From JBBREP01 sp036501845 (GTDB taxonomy: Bacteria > Actinomycetota > Acidimicrobiia > IMCC26256 > PALSA-610), in assembly GCA_036501845.1 (NCBI GenBank), contig DASXZO010000159.1, positions 1 through 51,306 of the forward strand: a stretch of DNA of 51,306 nucleotides. Reading direction: 5' to 3'. Positions 16,268 through 24,169 of this stretch are shown here, piece by piece. Each line of letters starts with the position of its first letter. Positions within the stretch are counted from its first letter, which is position 1. The notes below the pieces were generated by a model, which saw nothing but the letters and a program-made list of their open reading frames with translations, was not told the origin of the DNA and searched no databases. A program made the translations under genes and the position numbers.

Positions 16268-16582
16268 ATGGCAGACAACGTGTTCGCAGTAGTCGAGACC
16301 GGTGGCAAGCAGTACCGCGTCTCCGAAGGGGAGCGCCTCGCGGTCGAGCGCGTCGCGGGCGACGAGGTGTCGCTGCGTCCCGTGCTCGTGGTCGACGGCG
16401 ACACCGTGCTCGCCACCGCGGCGCAGCTCGCCGGCGTGGCCGTGACCGCCCGGGTGGTGGGCGAGGCCAAGGGCCCGAAGATCAACGGTTTCACGTACAA
16501 GGACAAGACGCGCCAGCGCCGTCACTACGGCCACCGCCAGCACTACTCCGAGATCGAGATCACCTCGATCTCGAAAGGTTGA
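16268..16582 (+). CDS. rplU: 50S ribosomal protein L21
   Basis: Binds 23S rRNA in the large subunit. The 104-residue protein has the L21 signatures VVETGGKQYRV at the N-terminus and KRRHYGHRQ-like KTRQRRHYGHRQHYSEIEI at the C-terminus. ATG 16268 is preceded by GAGG at the right distance; the frame is open far upstream, but that is a shadow of ndh. Followed 6 bp later by rpmA, the usual partner. Confidence 0.96.
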   Translation: MADNVFAVVETGGKQYRVSEGERLAVERVAGDEVSLRPVLVVDGDTVLATAAQLAGVAVTARVVGEAKGPKINGFTYKDKTRQRRHYGHRQHYSEIEITSISKG

Positions 16583-16588
16583 TCTGCG

Positions 16589-16846
16589 ATGTCGAAGAAG
16601 AAGGGCGCCGGCTCCTCACGTAACGGCCGCGACTCTGCAGCCCAGCGTCTCGGCGTGAAGCGCTTCGGCGGTGAAAAGGTCACTGCGGGCACGATCATCG
16701 TGCGCCAGCGCGGCACCCGTTTCCACCCCGGCCACAACGTCGGTCGCGGTGGCGACGACACGCTGTTCGCCACCACCGAAGGCAGTGTGAAGTTCACGCA
16801 TCGCCGCGGCCGTCGCCTCGTCGACATCATCCCGGCCGCCGAGTAA
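16589..16846 (+). CDS. rpmA: 50S ribosomal protein L27
   Basis: Contributes to the peptidyl-transferase centre. 85 residues with the typical SKKKGAGSSRNGRDSAAQRLGVKRFGG start and GNIIVRQRGT-type segment (GTIIVRQRGTRFHPG). The N-terminus starts directly with the functional sequence, with no cleavable extension of the firmicute type. Ends the operon; a 42-nt palindrome follows before the convergent HelD-like gene. Confidence 0.97.
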   Translation: MSKKKGAGSSRNGRDSAAQRLGVKRFGGEKVTAGTIIVRQRGTRFHPGHNVGRGGDDTLFATTEGSVKFTHRRGRRLVDIIPAAE

Positions 16847-16870
16847 CCACCGCGCTGCGCCGCCAGCTCT

Positions 16871-16912
16871 GTTGGCCGAATTCCGGGGCAATCGCCCCGA
16901 ACATCGGCCAAC
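16871..16912. terminator. Bidirectional terminator-like palindrome rpmA / HelD-like gene
   Basis: Arms GTTGGCCGA (16871-16879) and TCGGCCAAC (16904-16912) with an inner GGGGC-AATC-GCCCC stem, one bulge. It fills the gap between convergent genes, so it can act for both. No T-tract follows on either strand. Confidence 0.75.
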
Positions 16913-16914
16913 GG

Positions 16915-19308
16915 TCAGGTGAGAGCTTCGGGGAGCGGCTTGGCGTGCACGATCGCGAGCGTCTTGGTGGCGCGCGTGATCGTGACGTAGAGCAGGCGTA
17001 GGCCGGCGCGGTCGTTCGACACGAGGTCGGCGGGTTCCACCACGATCACGTGGTCGAACTCGAGGCCCTTCGAGTCGGTGGCGTCGAGCACGGCAATCGC
17101 GGCGTCGAGTGTGGCCGCACCTTCGGACTCAGCGCCGAGGTCACTCAGGGAATCGACAATCGCCGCGTGCGACTCGCGCGGCGCGATCACCGCGACGGTG
17201 CCGCCTTGCGCGTGGGCGGCGCGCGCGAGTGATGCCGCGCGGGCCACGAGCTCGTCGCGCCCCACGTTGACGATCTGCGGTGCCTCGTCGGTGCGCCGCA
17301 CGCTGCGCGACGGTTCCACCGTGGGCGCGGCCACCGCGAGCAGCCGCGCGGCCACGTCCATCACTTCCGCCGGCGTGCGGTAGTTGACGGTCAACGTCGC
17401 GAAGCGCGGCGGGATGCGGCGCTGCGGGAGTTGGTCGACGATGTCGTCCCACGCGTCGGCCGCGCCCGGCCGTGAGGCCTGGCCGAGGTCGCCGACGATC
17501 GTGAAGCTTCCCGCCGGGCAGCGCCGGGCGAGCATGCGCCATTGCATCGGCGTGAGGTCCTGCGCCTCGTCGACGAGCACGTGTCCGAAGGTGCGCAGTT
17601 CGGCGGGTCCGTCGGCATCGCCGTCGCCGCTGCCGTAGCGGGCCGCGAGCTCGGATGCGCTCATGTACGCGCCCACCCCGAGGTCCTCGATCACACGCTG
17701 GCCGACGGCCAGTGCGTCGGCGTCGGCGCCCCGCTTGCGGCGCCTACGCGGCTGCGCGGCTTCCACGGGCCCCAGCAGCGATTCGGCCTCGTCCACGAGC
17801 GCCACATCCGCATCGGTCCAGTGGGCGTCGGCCACCTCGGCCGGGCGGGCCCGGTGCAGCAGGTCCTGCTCGGCCGCTGACAGCAGGGGATTGCCCGACG
17901 ACCCGCCCGCGGCCGAGCGCACCAGGGCGCGGAACCCCAGCAGGTCGTTCACGAGCTCGCTCCCCGACAGCACCGGCCACATCCGTTCGAGGGCCTCGAC
18001 CACCTCCGGCCGCCGCCGCATGCGTGCTGCAAGCTCGGGCTCGAAGCCCTCAGGCAGCGCGTCGCCCCGTGCGATCGCTCGACCGATCAGCGAGTCGACC
18101 GTGGCGCCGCGTCCGATGTCGATCACGTTGTCGCCGGACGCGCCGCGTGCCTCGTTCGGGTCGTTGGCGGCGTCGAAGCGGCGCCGTTCGTACGCGCGCG
18201 TTGCCGCGAGCTTGTAGGCCGCGACGAGGATGTCCGAGGTGCGGCGCACCACGTAGGGCCGGCGTTCGTTGTGCGTGCCCTTCTGCCGCTGCGCGCCGCG
18301 CACGACGCGCGCGCTGTCTTCGCGACTGAAGCGGATGCGTAGACCGTCGAGCATGAACGCGACGTCGTCGTGCAGCACGCGCTGGCGGTCGCGCACGGCC
18401 CGAGCGATGACGCGCGACATGCGCGCCGAGCCCTTCACCGCTGCGATGTCGGACGCTTCGACCCGCAGGCCGCGCAGTTGCGGCTTGAGCCCCGAAATCG
18501 TGGTGAGTTGCACGTCCTGCTCGCCGAGCGACGGCAGCACCTGCTCGATGTAACGCAGGAATACCGGGCTCGGGCCCACGAGCAACACGCCACGCGACGC
18601 GAGATGACGGCGGTGCGTGTAGAGCAGATAGGCCGCGCGGTGGAGCGCTACCGCGGTCTTGCCGGTGCCAGGACCGCCGGCCACCACAAGCACACCGGGC
18701 AGGTCGGCGCGGATCGCCTCGTCCTGTTCGGCTTGGATCGTGGCGACGATGTCGCCCATGCGACCGGTGCGATGGCGGTCGAGGGCAGCGAGCAACGCGC
18801 CCTCACCGGTGACGGTGAAGCCCGCGGCCTCGGAGGCTTCGGCGTCGAACACCTCGTCGTCGAGCGCAGTGATGTGCCGGCCGGCGCGGGTGATGAAGTG
18901 CCGCCGCCGCACCACGTGCATCGGCTCGACGGCCGTCGCCCGGTAGAAGGGCTCGGCAATCGGGGCTCGCCAGTCGATCACCAGCGGGTTGTGCTCGGCG
19001 TCGTCGACCGCGAGCCGGCCGATGTACCACGACGCCGGGTCGGACAGGTTGGGTTCGAGGTCGAGGCGGCCGAACAGGAGCGGGGCGTCGCCGATGTCGA
19101 GCTCAGCCAGGCGGCGCGCCGTCACGTCGTAAGCGATGTCGCGCTCGAGGCGCGCCTGGTGCGTGCCGCCCGCCCGCACATCGGAGTAGGCGCCGCGCAC
19201 GCTCTCGGCCGCCGCGCGCATGACGTCGAGCCGGTCGTAGGCAGTGTCGACGTACGCCTGTTCTTCGGCGATCTCGTCGCGCAGCTCGGGTTCGTGGGCG
19301 TGGGCCAA
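16915..19308 (-). CDS. HelD/HelR-like RNA polymerase-associated ATPase (UvrD-like superfamily 1)
   Basis: HelD-family proteins bind RNA polymerase and remove it from DNA using ATP; in some actinobacteria they give rifamycin tolerance. The 797-residue protein starts with a charged helical segment (RDEIAEEQAYVDTAYDRLDVMR) typical of the HelD arm that enters the secondary channel. Walker A is GGPGTGKT (211-218) followed by the family phrase AVALHRAAYLLYTHR; Walker B DEAQDLTPMQWRML is near 580, and the SF1 motifs TVNYRTPAEV and LLYVTITRAT are present. TTG 19308 is the only start codon after the upstream in-frame stop. Stand-alone reverse gene. It could alternatively be a DNA helicase IV-like protein, but the phrases favour HelD. 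Confidence 0.85.
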   Translation of the reverse strand: MAHAHEPELRDEIAEEQAYVDTAYDRLDVMRAAAESVRGAYSDVRAGGTHQARLERDIAYDVTARRLAELDIGDAPLLFGRLDLEPNLSDPASWYIGRLAVDDAEHNPLVIDWRAPIAEPFYRATAVEPMHVVRRRHFITRAGRHITALDDEVFDAEASEAAGFTVTGEGALLAALDRHRTGRMGDIVATIQAEQDEAIRADLPGVLVVAGGPGTGKTAVALHRAAYLLYTHRRHLASRGVLLVGPSPVFLRYIEQVLPSLGEQDVQLTTISGLKPQLRGLRVEASDIAAVKGSARMSRVIARAVRDRQRVLHDDVAFMLDGLRIRFSREDSARVVRGAQRQKGTHNERRPYVVRRTSDILVAAYKLAATRAYERRRFDAANDPNEARGASGDNVIDIGRGATVDSLIGRAIARGDALPEGFEPELAARMRRRPEVVEALERMWPVLSGSELVNDLLGFRALVRSAAGGSSGNPLLSAAEQDLLHRARPAEVADAHWTDADVALVDEAESLLGPVEAAQPRRRRKRGADADALAVGQRVIEDLGVGAYMSASELAARYGSGDGDADGPAELRTFGHVLVDEAQDLTPMQWRMLARRCPAGSFTIVGDLGQASRPGAADAWDDIVDQLPQRRIPPRFATLTVNYRTPAEVMDVAARLLAVAAPTVEPSRSVRRTDEAPQIVNVGRDELVARAASLARAAHAQGGTVAVIAPRESHAAIVDSLSDLGAESEGAATLDAAIAVLDATDSKGLEFDHVIVVEPADLVSNDRAGLRLLYVTITRATKTLAIVHAKPLPEALT

Positions 19309-19413
19309 TACCGCCGTCCAGGGCCGTTCAGGGGGTCGGTCATTTTACGTCGGCCGGCGGGCGGCCCACCCGCGCGGATTCAAGCGGGTCCTCGGCGTGG
19401 CTGGCGGTCGAGC
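19309..19413 (-). promoter_or_regulatory. Promoter region of HelD-like gene
   Basis: On the reverse strand TAAAAT (19347-19342) is a near-consensus -10 box about 33 nt before TTG 19308. No good -35 is visible. I looked for a rifamycin-associated element (an inverted repeat of GGGGCTTGC type) and did not see one. Confidence 0.45.
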
Positions 19414-21162
19414 TCAGGACCGAGCGCGGAGGGCGCCCTGGGCGGGAAGCCGGTGGTCGGTGACCTCCCAGATGGTGAGGATCGACCCGCCCGGAGGCAC
19501 CGGTGTGAGACGCCTGATCTCCGCATATCTGTTTTGTTTCGCGAGCTTCTGCACCTCGGTGAGAAAGCGCTCGTAACGAAGCTGCCGGGCCGGCGACACC
19601 TCGGTCTCGCGCAACAGCAGGCGCATGCCACGCCGCGGATGCGGCACCTGGGTCGTGAGGCTCACGACGGACACTCCCAGCAGCAGTGCGGCGTCAGGAT
19701 CGGTGTCGATGCGTTGGCGCCCGTACACGTAGCCGGCGCCGGCCGGCACACCCACCTTGATGCCGGCCCGGGCGAGGCGGAGCATCAGACCCGACGAAGC
19801 TTCGGCCGAGCCCAGGTCGGGTGCGCTGTCGACGATCACGGTCCGTCCCCTGAGGATCGTCATCTTTGTGAGGTCGTGCGCGGCCCGAGCCACGAGATGC
19901 GAGCCGGCGTCGCTCGGGTCGGGAAACGTGAGCGACTCGTGCACGTCGTATGCGCTCGCCACCACCACCGCCACGACGCAGACCGTCGCGATCGCGGCGA
20001 GAAGGCGCGGTGCGAGTGGCACCGACATCAACAATGCGGCCGCCAGCGCCACCACGGCGAACACGGCGACGGCCGACACCCAGGTCGACAGGTAGTCGTA
20101 CGCCACACCTTCGATCGACGCGACCGCAAACAACGACGCGACGAGGGCTACGACCGCGAGCAGCAACGCATCGCGGCTGGCGTTGCGACGGCGGAGCGCG
20201 TACATGAGCACAACGGCGACGACGACGAGCGCGGCCACGCTTGGGAGTCGTGCGTGGAGCACCGACGTCGGCTCACCGGTGAAGATGTTGTCCGCGTAGC
20301 CGCGCAACCACTGTGCGTTCGTGCTCAATTCGCCGGCAACGATGCGCCACGCCTCGCTCATCCCGATGTGTGCGTGCGACTGGGTGAAGTAATCGAACAG
20401 CGCACGCACGTTGCCGCCCTGGTGCAGAGCCGCGTCGAGTAGCGGTGCGAACCACATCGCTGCGGCCACGGCGATCGCCGCGATTGCTTGGCGCCGGGTC
20501 ACGCGGGCCGTTCCGCGCCGGTGCCGTATCGCGAACGCGATCCCGGCGTAGCCGCCCACCGCCACCACTACGAACACCAAGCCGATATGCGACTGGGCAA
20601 CGAACGATCCCACGAAGATCATGCACGCGAGCAGCGCGCTGTCGCCGACCGCTACCGACCATGCCAGCATGCAAAACAGCACGAGCGGGATCACCGGCAA
20701 GGTGGGGTTCCAACTGCTCGCGGCGGCCGCGAAGCCGAACGCGTGCACGAACACCAACATCACGAGGCCAGCAGCAGCGGCGAGCGCGATGCCGGCGCGG
20801 CGGCGCGCGAGCAACACCACGCCCACGCACGCGGCCGCGTTCACCGCAAGCGCGCCGATTGCCAGCCCCGACGAGTGACGACCCGACAACCAGTAGGGGA
20901 TCGCGAGCACGTAGTAGAGCGCCGGCCCCGGATGGTTCCAGCCGTAGCGCGAGTAAGGGCCGACCAGCGGCGTGTGCCGGGTGAGCACGTCGCGCACGCG
21001 GAGCTCGATGTTCGAGATGTCGCCGACGGTCGCGTAACCACCCTTGATCAGCACGATGCGAATGTCCGCGATCACGAACGGCACGAGAACCGCCACGAGG
21101 ATCACTGCGATGAGCGCGCGATCGCGTCGCGCCGCCGTCGATGTCCGCGCCCTGTCGGTCAC
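19414..21162 (-). CDS. Polytopic membrane protein, possible GT-C-type glycosyltransferase
   Basis: 582 residues with about eleven predicted membrane segments and a soluble C-terminal domain of roughly 150 residues. The first extracytoplasmic loop has acidic and aromatic residues (GYATVGDISNIELRVRDVL, then RYGWNHPGPALYYV), as in GT-C enzymes that use lipid-linked sugars, but I cannot assign a family firmly. The start is GTG 21162 with GAGG just before it. No sugar-synthesis genes lie nearby. Substrate and role unknown. Confidence 0.6.
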   Translation of the reverse strand: MTDRARTSTAARRDRALIAVILVAVLVPFVIADIRIVLIKGGYATVGDISNIELRVRDVLTRHTPLVGPYSRYGWNHPGPALYYVLAIPYWLSGRHSSGLAIGALAVNAAACVGVVLLARRRAGIALAAAAGLVMLVFVHAFGFAAAASSWNPTLPVIPLVLFCMLAWSVAVGDSALLACMIFVGSFVAQSHIGLVFVVVAVGGYAGIAFAIRHRRGTARVTRRQAIAAIAVAAAMWFAPLLDAALHQGGNVRALFDYFTQSHAHIGMSEAWRIVAGELSTNAQWLRGYADNIFTGEPTSVLHARLPSVAALVVVAVVLMYALRRRNASRDALLLAVVALVASLFAVASIEGVAYDYLSTWVSAVAVFAVVALAAALLMSVPLAPRLLAAIATVCVVAVVVASAYDVHESLTFPDPSDAGSHLVARAAHDLTKMTILRGRTVIVDSAPDLGSAEASSGLMLRLARAGIKVGVPAGAGYVYGRQRIDTDPDAALLLGVSVVSLTTQVPHPRRGMRLLLRETEVSPARQLRYERFLTEVQKLAKQNRYAEIRRLTPVPPGGSILTIWEVTDHRLPAQGALRARS

Positions 21163-21348
21163 GGCGCCTCGACCACGTCAGTTGCGCCTCCCGACACCCA
21201 CGTGCGCAAACGTACGCCGGATCGCCCGCGGCGCGCGGCGCTCCGGCTGGCGCAGCACGAAGGTGGGTGTCGACCTTTCGCCCTTCAGTTTCCGCCACGG
21301 GACGTGCAGGGCAAAAGGTCGAGCGGCCACCGTCGATAGCTTGCTTGT

Positions 21349-21465
21349 GTGGCCGGCCCGGAGATCAAGACGCCGTTCACGGGCAACGACAAGGCCGATC
21401 GGCTGCTCGAGTCGAACCCGCTGGCGCTGATGATCGGCATGCTGCTCGACCAGCAGGCGCATTAA
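21349..21465 (+). pseudogene. Truncated HhH-GPD gene copy (N-terminal 38 residues)
   Basis: From GTG 21349 the frame reads as the N-terminus of the intact HhH-GPD protein at 22107 (EIKTPFTGN-KADRLLESNPLAL-IGMLLDQQ) and then stops at TAA 21463-21465 after 38 residues. Nucleotide similarity runs over about 21361-21459 against 22113-22211. Everything downstream of the family's first helix is lost, so it cannot be a glycosylase. It directly precedes a small zinc-ribbon gene. Confidence 0.85.
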
Positions 21466-21467
21466 CC

Positions 21468-21809
21468 ATGGAGCGCGAGACCGGGATTGGCGACCCCCGC
21501 GGCCGTCCGTTTGTTCCACGCGATCAAGCCGAAGCGAGTCTGTCGAAGCTCGCCGGGCGCGAAGTCAAGCTGCCAGAGCAGGCCGTCGTGTCGAAGGGGC
21601 CAACGAGTTGTCCCGCCTGTGGCTCATCTGCGGTCGCGTGGGCCGTGACCTTCGAAGGTCTCGATCGCGAGAACGCAGATCCGCTGATCTGGCACGAGAC
21701 GGAGTGGCTCGCGGATTCGTTCGTGTGCCCCGACTGCAACGCGGGTTGGATCGAGCCCGACGACCCTGAACCGATCAACTGGGTTCGCCCTTACCGCGTC
21801 GGCATGTGA
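21468..21809 (+). CDS. Small zinc-ribbon-like protein of unknown function
   Basis: 113 residues; two Cys pairs, CPACG and CPDC, separated by 35 residues, would make a zinc ribbon. The rest is acidic and Trp-rich (WHETEWLADSF, WIEPDDPEPINWVRPY). I do not recognise the family. No Shine-Dalgarno; the ATG is 2 bp after the stop of the truncated HhH-GPD fragment, so translation may be coupled to it. The gene lies between the truncated and intact HhH-GPD copies and is followed by a hairpin. Confidence 0.55.
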   Translation: MERETGIGDPRGRPFVPRDQAEASLSKLAGREVKLPEQAVVSKGPTSCPACGSSAVAWAVTFEGLDRENADPLIWHETEWLADSFVCPDCNAGWIEPDDPEPINWVRPYRVGM

Positions 21810-21810
21810 T

Positions 21811-21836
21811 GCCCTCCGCGCAGCTTCGGCGAGGGC
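21811..21836 (+). terminator. Hairpin after the zinc-ribbon gene
   Basis: GCCCTC (21811-21816) pairs with GAGGGC (21831-21836), directly after the stop codon; no strong T-tract follows. Confidence 0.5.
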
Positions 21837-21883
21837 ACTTCTGGCCAATGAGTACCGCCCAGAGGTACTGAAGGGACAGAGGT

Positions 21884-21912
21884 CGCGGCATCCGTCAGCA
21901 AAGGATGTCGCG
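21884..21912. repeat. Hairpin with 10-bp stem
   Basis: CGCGGCATCC (21884-21893) pairs with GGATGTCGCG (21903-21912), with one G-T wobble and a 9-nt loop. Confidence 0.55.
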
Positions 21913-21997
21913 CGACTTCGCGTACGCGCGCCGCTGCGCCTGCGAGATCTCGCTCGGTATTGTCGCGACCGGACCAGCGAGAACGGTGCAATCGGTG

Positions 21998-22044
21998 ACT
22001 TTGGGTGAACCCATTACCTCCTCGGTAACCCACGCACCCAAAGT
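21998..22044. repeat. 47-nt nested palindrome upstream of HhH-GPD gene
   Basis: Outer arms ACTTTGGGTG (21998-22007) and CACCCAAAGT (22035-22044) are perfect, and an inner stem TTACC-TCCTC-GGTAA (22014-22028) is centred on the same axis. Its length matches the other 42-50 nt palindromes here, but the sequence is unrelated. It ends 62 bp before the start. Confidence 0.75.
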
Positions 22045-22106
22045 GCGCGAGATCGACCGGAAGAGAACCCGTCCGTGTCCCTCGGTTGCAGAGATGAGGT
22101 GCTGAC

Positions 22107-22691
22107 GTGAGCGAGATCAAGACGCCGTTCACGGGCAACGCAGAGGCCGATCGCCTGCTTACCGAGAATCCGCTCGCGCTTCTTACGGGCATGCTTCTTG
22201 ACCAGCAGGTGACGATGGAGTTCGCATTCGGCGCGCCGCTGGTGCTCGAACAGCGGCTTGCCGAGGTGGGCGTGGAACTCGAGGCGCCTGCGATTGCCGC
22301 GCTCTCCGACGAGCAGGTCGACGAGATCTTCCGGCGGCGACCCGCGCTCCATCGCTTCCCGGGATCGATGGGCCAGCGCACGCACGCGCTCTGCATCTAC
22401 CTCGTGGAGCATCACGATGGTCGCGCCGAAGCCGTGTGGAAAGGCGTGGCCGACGCTGCCGAGCTGTTACGCCGCGTCGAGGCATTGCCGGGGTTCGGCA
22501 AAGCGAAGGCCCGCATCTTCGTGGGCGTACTCGGGAAGCGGCTCGGTGTGCGCCCGAAGGGCTGGGAGCAAGCTGCCGCCGACTGGGCTTCGATCGCCGA
22601 CGTCGACACCTTCGCCCGCATCGGCGAGATTCGCGATGCAAAACGCGCGGCCAAGGCGCAGAAGAAGGCTCCCACCAAACCCCGCCCGTAG
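22107..22691 (+). CDS. HhH-GPD-type base excision repair family protein (TIGR03252)
   Basis: 194-residue actinobacterial relative of EndoIII/AlkA-type DNA glycosylases. The helix-hairpin-helix region reads VEALPGFGKAKARIFVGVLG (GFG-KAK hairpin), after an N-terminal helical half that includes GMLLDQQVTMEFAFGAP. I see neither the EndoIII 4Fe-4S cysteines nor a confident catalytic Asp, so glycosylase activity is unproven. The basic Lys/Ala tail (KRAAKAQKK) could contact DNA. Start GTG 22107. An N-terminal duplicate remains at 21349-21465. Confidence 0.85.
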   Translation: MSEIKTPFTGNAEADRLLTENPLALLTGMLLDQQVTMEFAFGAPLVLEQRLAEVGVELEAPAIAALSDEQVDEIFRRRPALHRFPGSMGQRTHALCIYLVEHHDGRAEAVWKGVADAAELLRRVEALPGFGKAKARIFVGVLGKRLGVRPKGWEQAAADWASIADVDTFARIGEIRDAKRAAKAQKKAPTKPRP

Positions 22692-22704
22692 TTTGGTTGT
22701 CGTG

Positions 22705-22822
22705 CAGCGGCGAGCGGAGCGGCCCAGGAGCGAGGGACGAGCGATACGGGCGCGTAGGAGCCGTGCGAGCGAAGCGAGCCTCCAGACGCCCCTAGGGGCG
22801 CGAGCCGCAGGCGAGCGGGGGT
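22705..22822 (+). repeat. 118-bp GC-rich dispersed repeat, copy A
   Basis: Begins CAGCGGCGAGCGGAGCGGCC and ends GAGCGGGGGT. It is identical to copy B (30038-30155) at 114 of 118 positions with no gaps. It fills the HhH-GPD to obgE gap and its terminal GGGGG lies at ribosome-binding distance from the obgE GTG (22829). Confidence 0.93.
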
Positions 22823-22828
22823 AGTTAC

Positions 22829-24169
22829 GTGCCAGCGGCGTTTGTGGACGAGGCTCAACTGAACGTGCGCGGTGGTGATGGCGGCGCGGGCTGTATGTCG
22901 TTCCGCCGCGAGGCGCACGTGCCGCGTGGTGGCCCCGACGGCGGTGACGGCGGCAGTGGCGGCAGCGTCTGGATCGAGGCGACGCGCAACATGGCGTCGC
23001 TGCTCGCCTTCCGCGACCACCCGCACCGGCGAGCCACGTCGGGCACGCACGGCCAGGGGCAGAAGCGGCACGGCAAGGCCGCCGACGACCTCGTGGTGGA
23101 AGTGCCCGAAGGCACGGTGGTGCGCGACCACGAGGGCAACATCGTGGCCGACCTCGTGGGCCATGGCGATCGCTACCTCGCCGCACGCGGCGGCCGCGGC
23201 GGGCGCGGCAATGCGCGCTTCCTCTCGAACCGGCGGCGCGCGCCGCACTTTGCCGAGCAGGGCGAGTACGGCGAGGAGCACTGGCTGCGCCTCGAGCTCA
23301 AGCTCATGGCCGACGCCGCGCTCGTCGGTTTTCCCAACGCCGGGAAGTCGACGCTGATCTCGGCGATCAGCGCGGCGCGCCCGAAGATCGCCGACTACCC
23401 GTTCACCACGCTCGAACCGCACCTCGGCGTGGTGCACTACCGCGATCATGAGTTCGTCGTGGCCGACATTCCGGGCCTCATCGAAGGCGCAGCCGACGGT
23501 CGCGGGCTCGGCCATCGCTTCCTGCGCCACATCGAGCGGGCGCGTGTGCTCGTGCTGCTGCTCGACCTCGCGGCCACCGACGGGCGCACACCCGCGGAGC
23601 AGCTCGAGGTGTTGCTCCACGAGCTATCGGCCTACCGGCCGCAGCTTCTCGACCGGCCGCGCGTGGTCGTGCTGTCGAAATGCGATGTCGCCGGTCCCGA
23701 CGTCGCCGCCGCGGCACTCGCTGCGCTCGACCGTGACGGTGCCAGTAGCGACGCCGGCATCGACGCCATCGACATCGACGACTCGGCGGTCGATTCGGTG
23801 AAGGTGCGCGCCATCTCTGCGGTCACACACGTTGGTCTCGACGAGATGCTCGGCGACCTCGCGCAACTCGTCGAACGAGCGCGGGTCGAACCGCATGTCG
23901 ATGCACCGGTCGCCACAACCGTGCTGCGACCGCTGGAGGAGGGCGTGGTGGTCGTGCGCGAAGGCGAGCGCGCCTGGCGAGTACAGGGGCGCGCCGCCGA
24001 GCGCGCCGTCGCGGTGTCCGATCTCACCGAACCGGACGCGATCCAGTTCGTGCAAGACCGGCTGCGTCGCCTCGGCGTCGACCGTGCACTGGTGCGCGCC
24101 GCTGTGGGCGAAGGCGACACCGTGCGTATCGCCGAGCTCGAGTTCGAATACCACGGAGACTTGATGTGA
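22829..24169 (+). CDS. obgE: Obg-family GTPase ObgE/CgtA
   Basis: Essential GTPase for 50S assembly and growth control. Glycine-rich OBG domain (residues 1-157; RGGDGGAGCMSFRREAHVPRGGP-type sequence), G domain with GFPNAGKST (G1), DIPGLIEGA (G3) and SKCD (G4), then a C-terminal OCT domain (about 345-430). 446 residues is normal for actinobacteria. The GTG start depends on GGGGG from the upstream 118-bp repeat. Its TGA overlaps the proB GTG as GTGA. Confidence 0.97.
   Translation: MPAAFVDEAQLNVRGGDGGAGCMSFRREAHVPRGGPDGGDGGSGGSVWIEATRNMASLLAFRDHPHRRATSGTHGQGQKRHGKAADDLVVEVPEGTVVRDHEGNIVADLVGHGDRYLAARGGRGGRGNARFLSNRRRAPHFAEQGEYGEEHWLRLELKLMADAALVGFPNAGKSTLISAISAARPKIADYPFTTLEPHLGVVHYRDHEFVVADIPGLIEGAADGRGLGHRFLRHIERARVLVLLLDLAATDGRTPAEQLEVLLHELSAYRPQLLDRPRVVVLSKCDVAGPDVAAAALAALDRDGASSDAGIDAIDIDDSAVDSVKVRAISAVTHVGLDEMLGDLAQLVERARVEPHVDAPVATTVLRPLEEGVVVVREGERAWRVQGRAAERAVAVSDLTEPDAIQFVQDRLRRLGVDRALVRAAVGEGDTVRIAELEFEYHGDLM

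Larger units (their letters stand above)
21837..22106. other. Non-coding gap with two hairpins and a 47-nt nested palindrome
   Basis: About 270 bp without a credible gene. A 66-codon frame at 21905-22105 has no family resemblance and was not accepted. Two hairpins (AGTACC/GGTACT at 21851-21869 and a 10-bp stem at 21884-21912) and a 47-nt palindrome (21998-22044) lie here, so it probably holds the control region of the intact HhH-GPD gene. Confidence 0.6.

Noticed and set aside
19309..19413. Rifamycin-associated element upstream of the HelD-like gene
   Set aside because: No inverted repeat of the known type is present in this region.
18370..20442. A 690-codon forward open frame opposite the HelD-like and membrane-protein genes
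   Set aside because: It is rich in Arg, His and Gly with no domain, and runs antisense to two genes with clear family sequence. Long antisense frames are common at this GC content.
21905..22105. A 66-codon frame in the gap before the HhH-GPD gene
   Set aside because: It crosses the 47-nt palindrome, has no ribosome-binding site or leaderless box, and no family resemblance.
22412..23620. A 402-codon reverse frame across the HhH-GPD/obgE junction
   Set aside because: It is antisense to obgE and through the 118-bp repeat, has biased composition and no recognisable motif.
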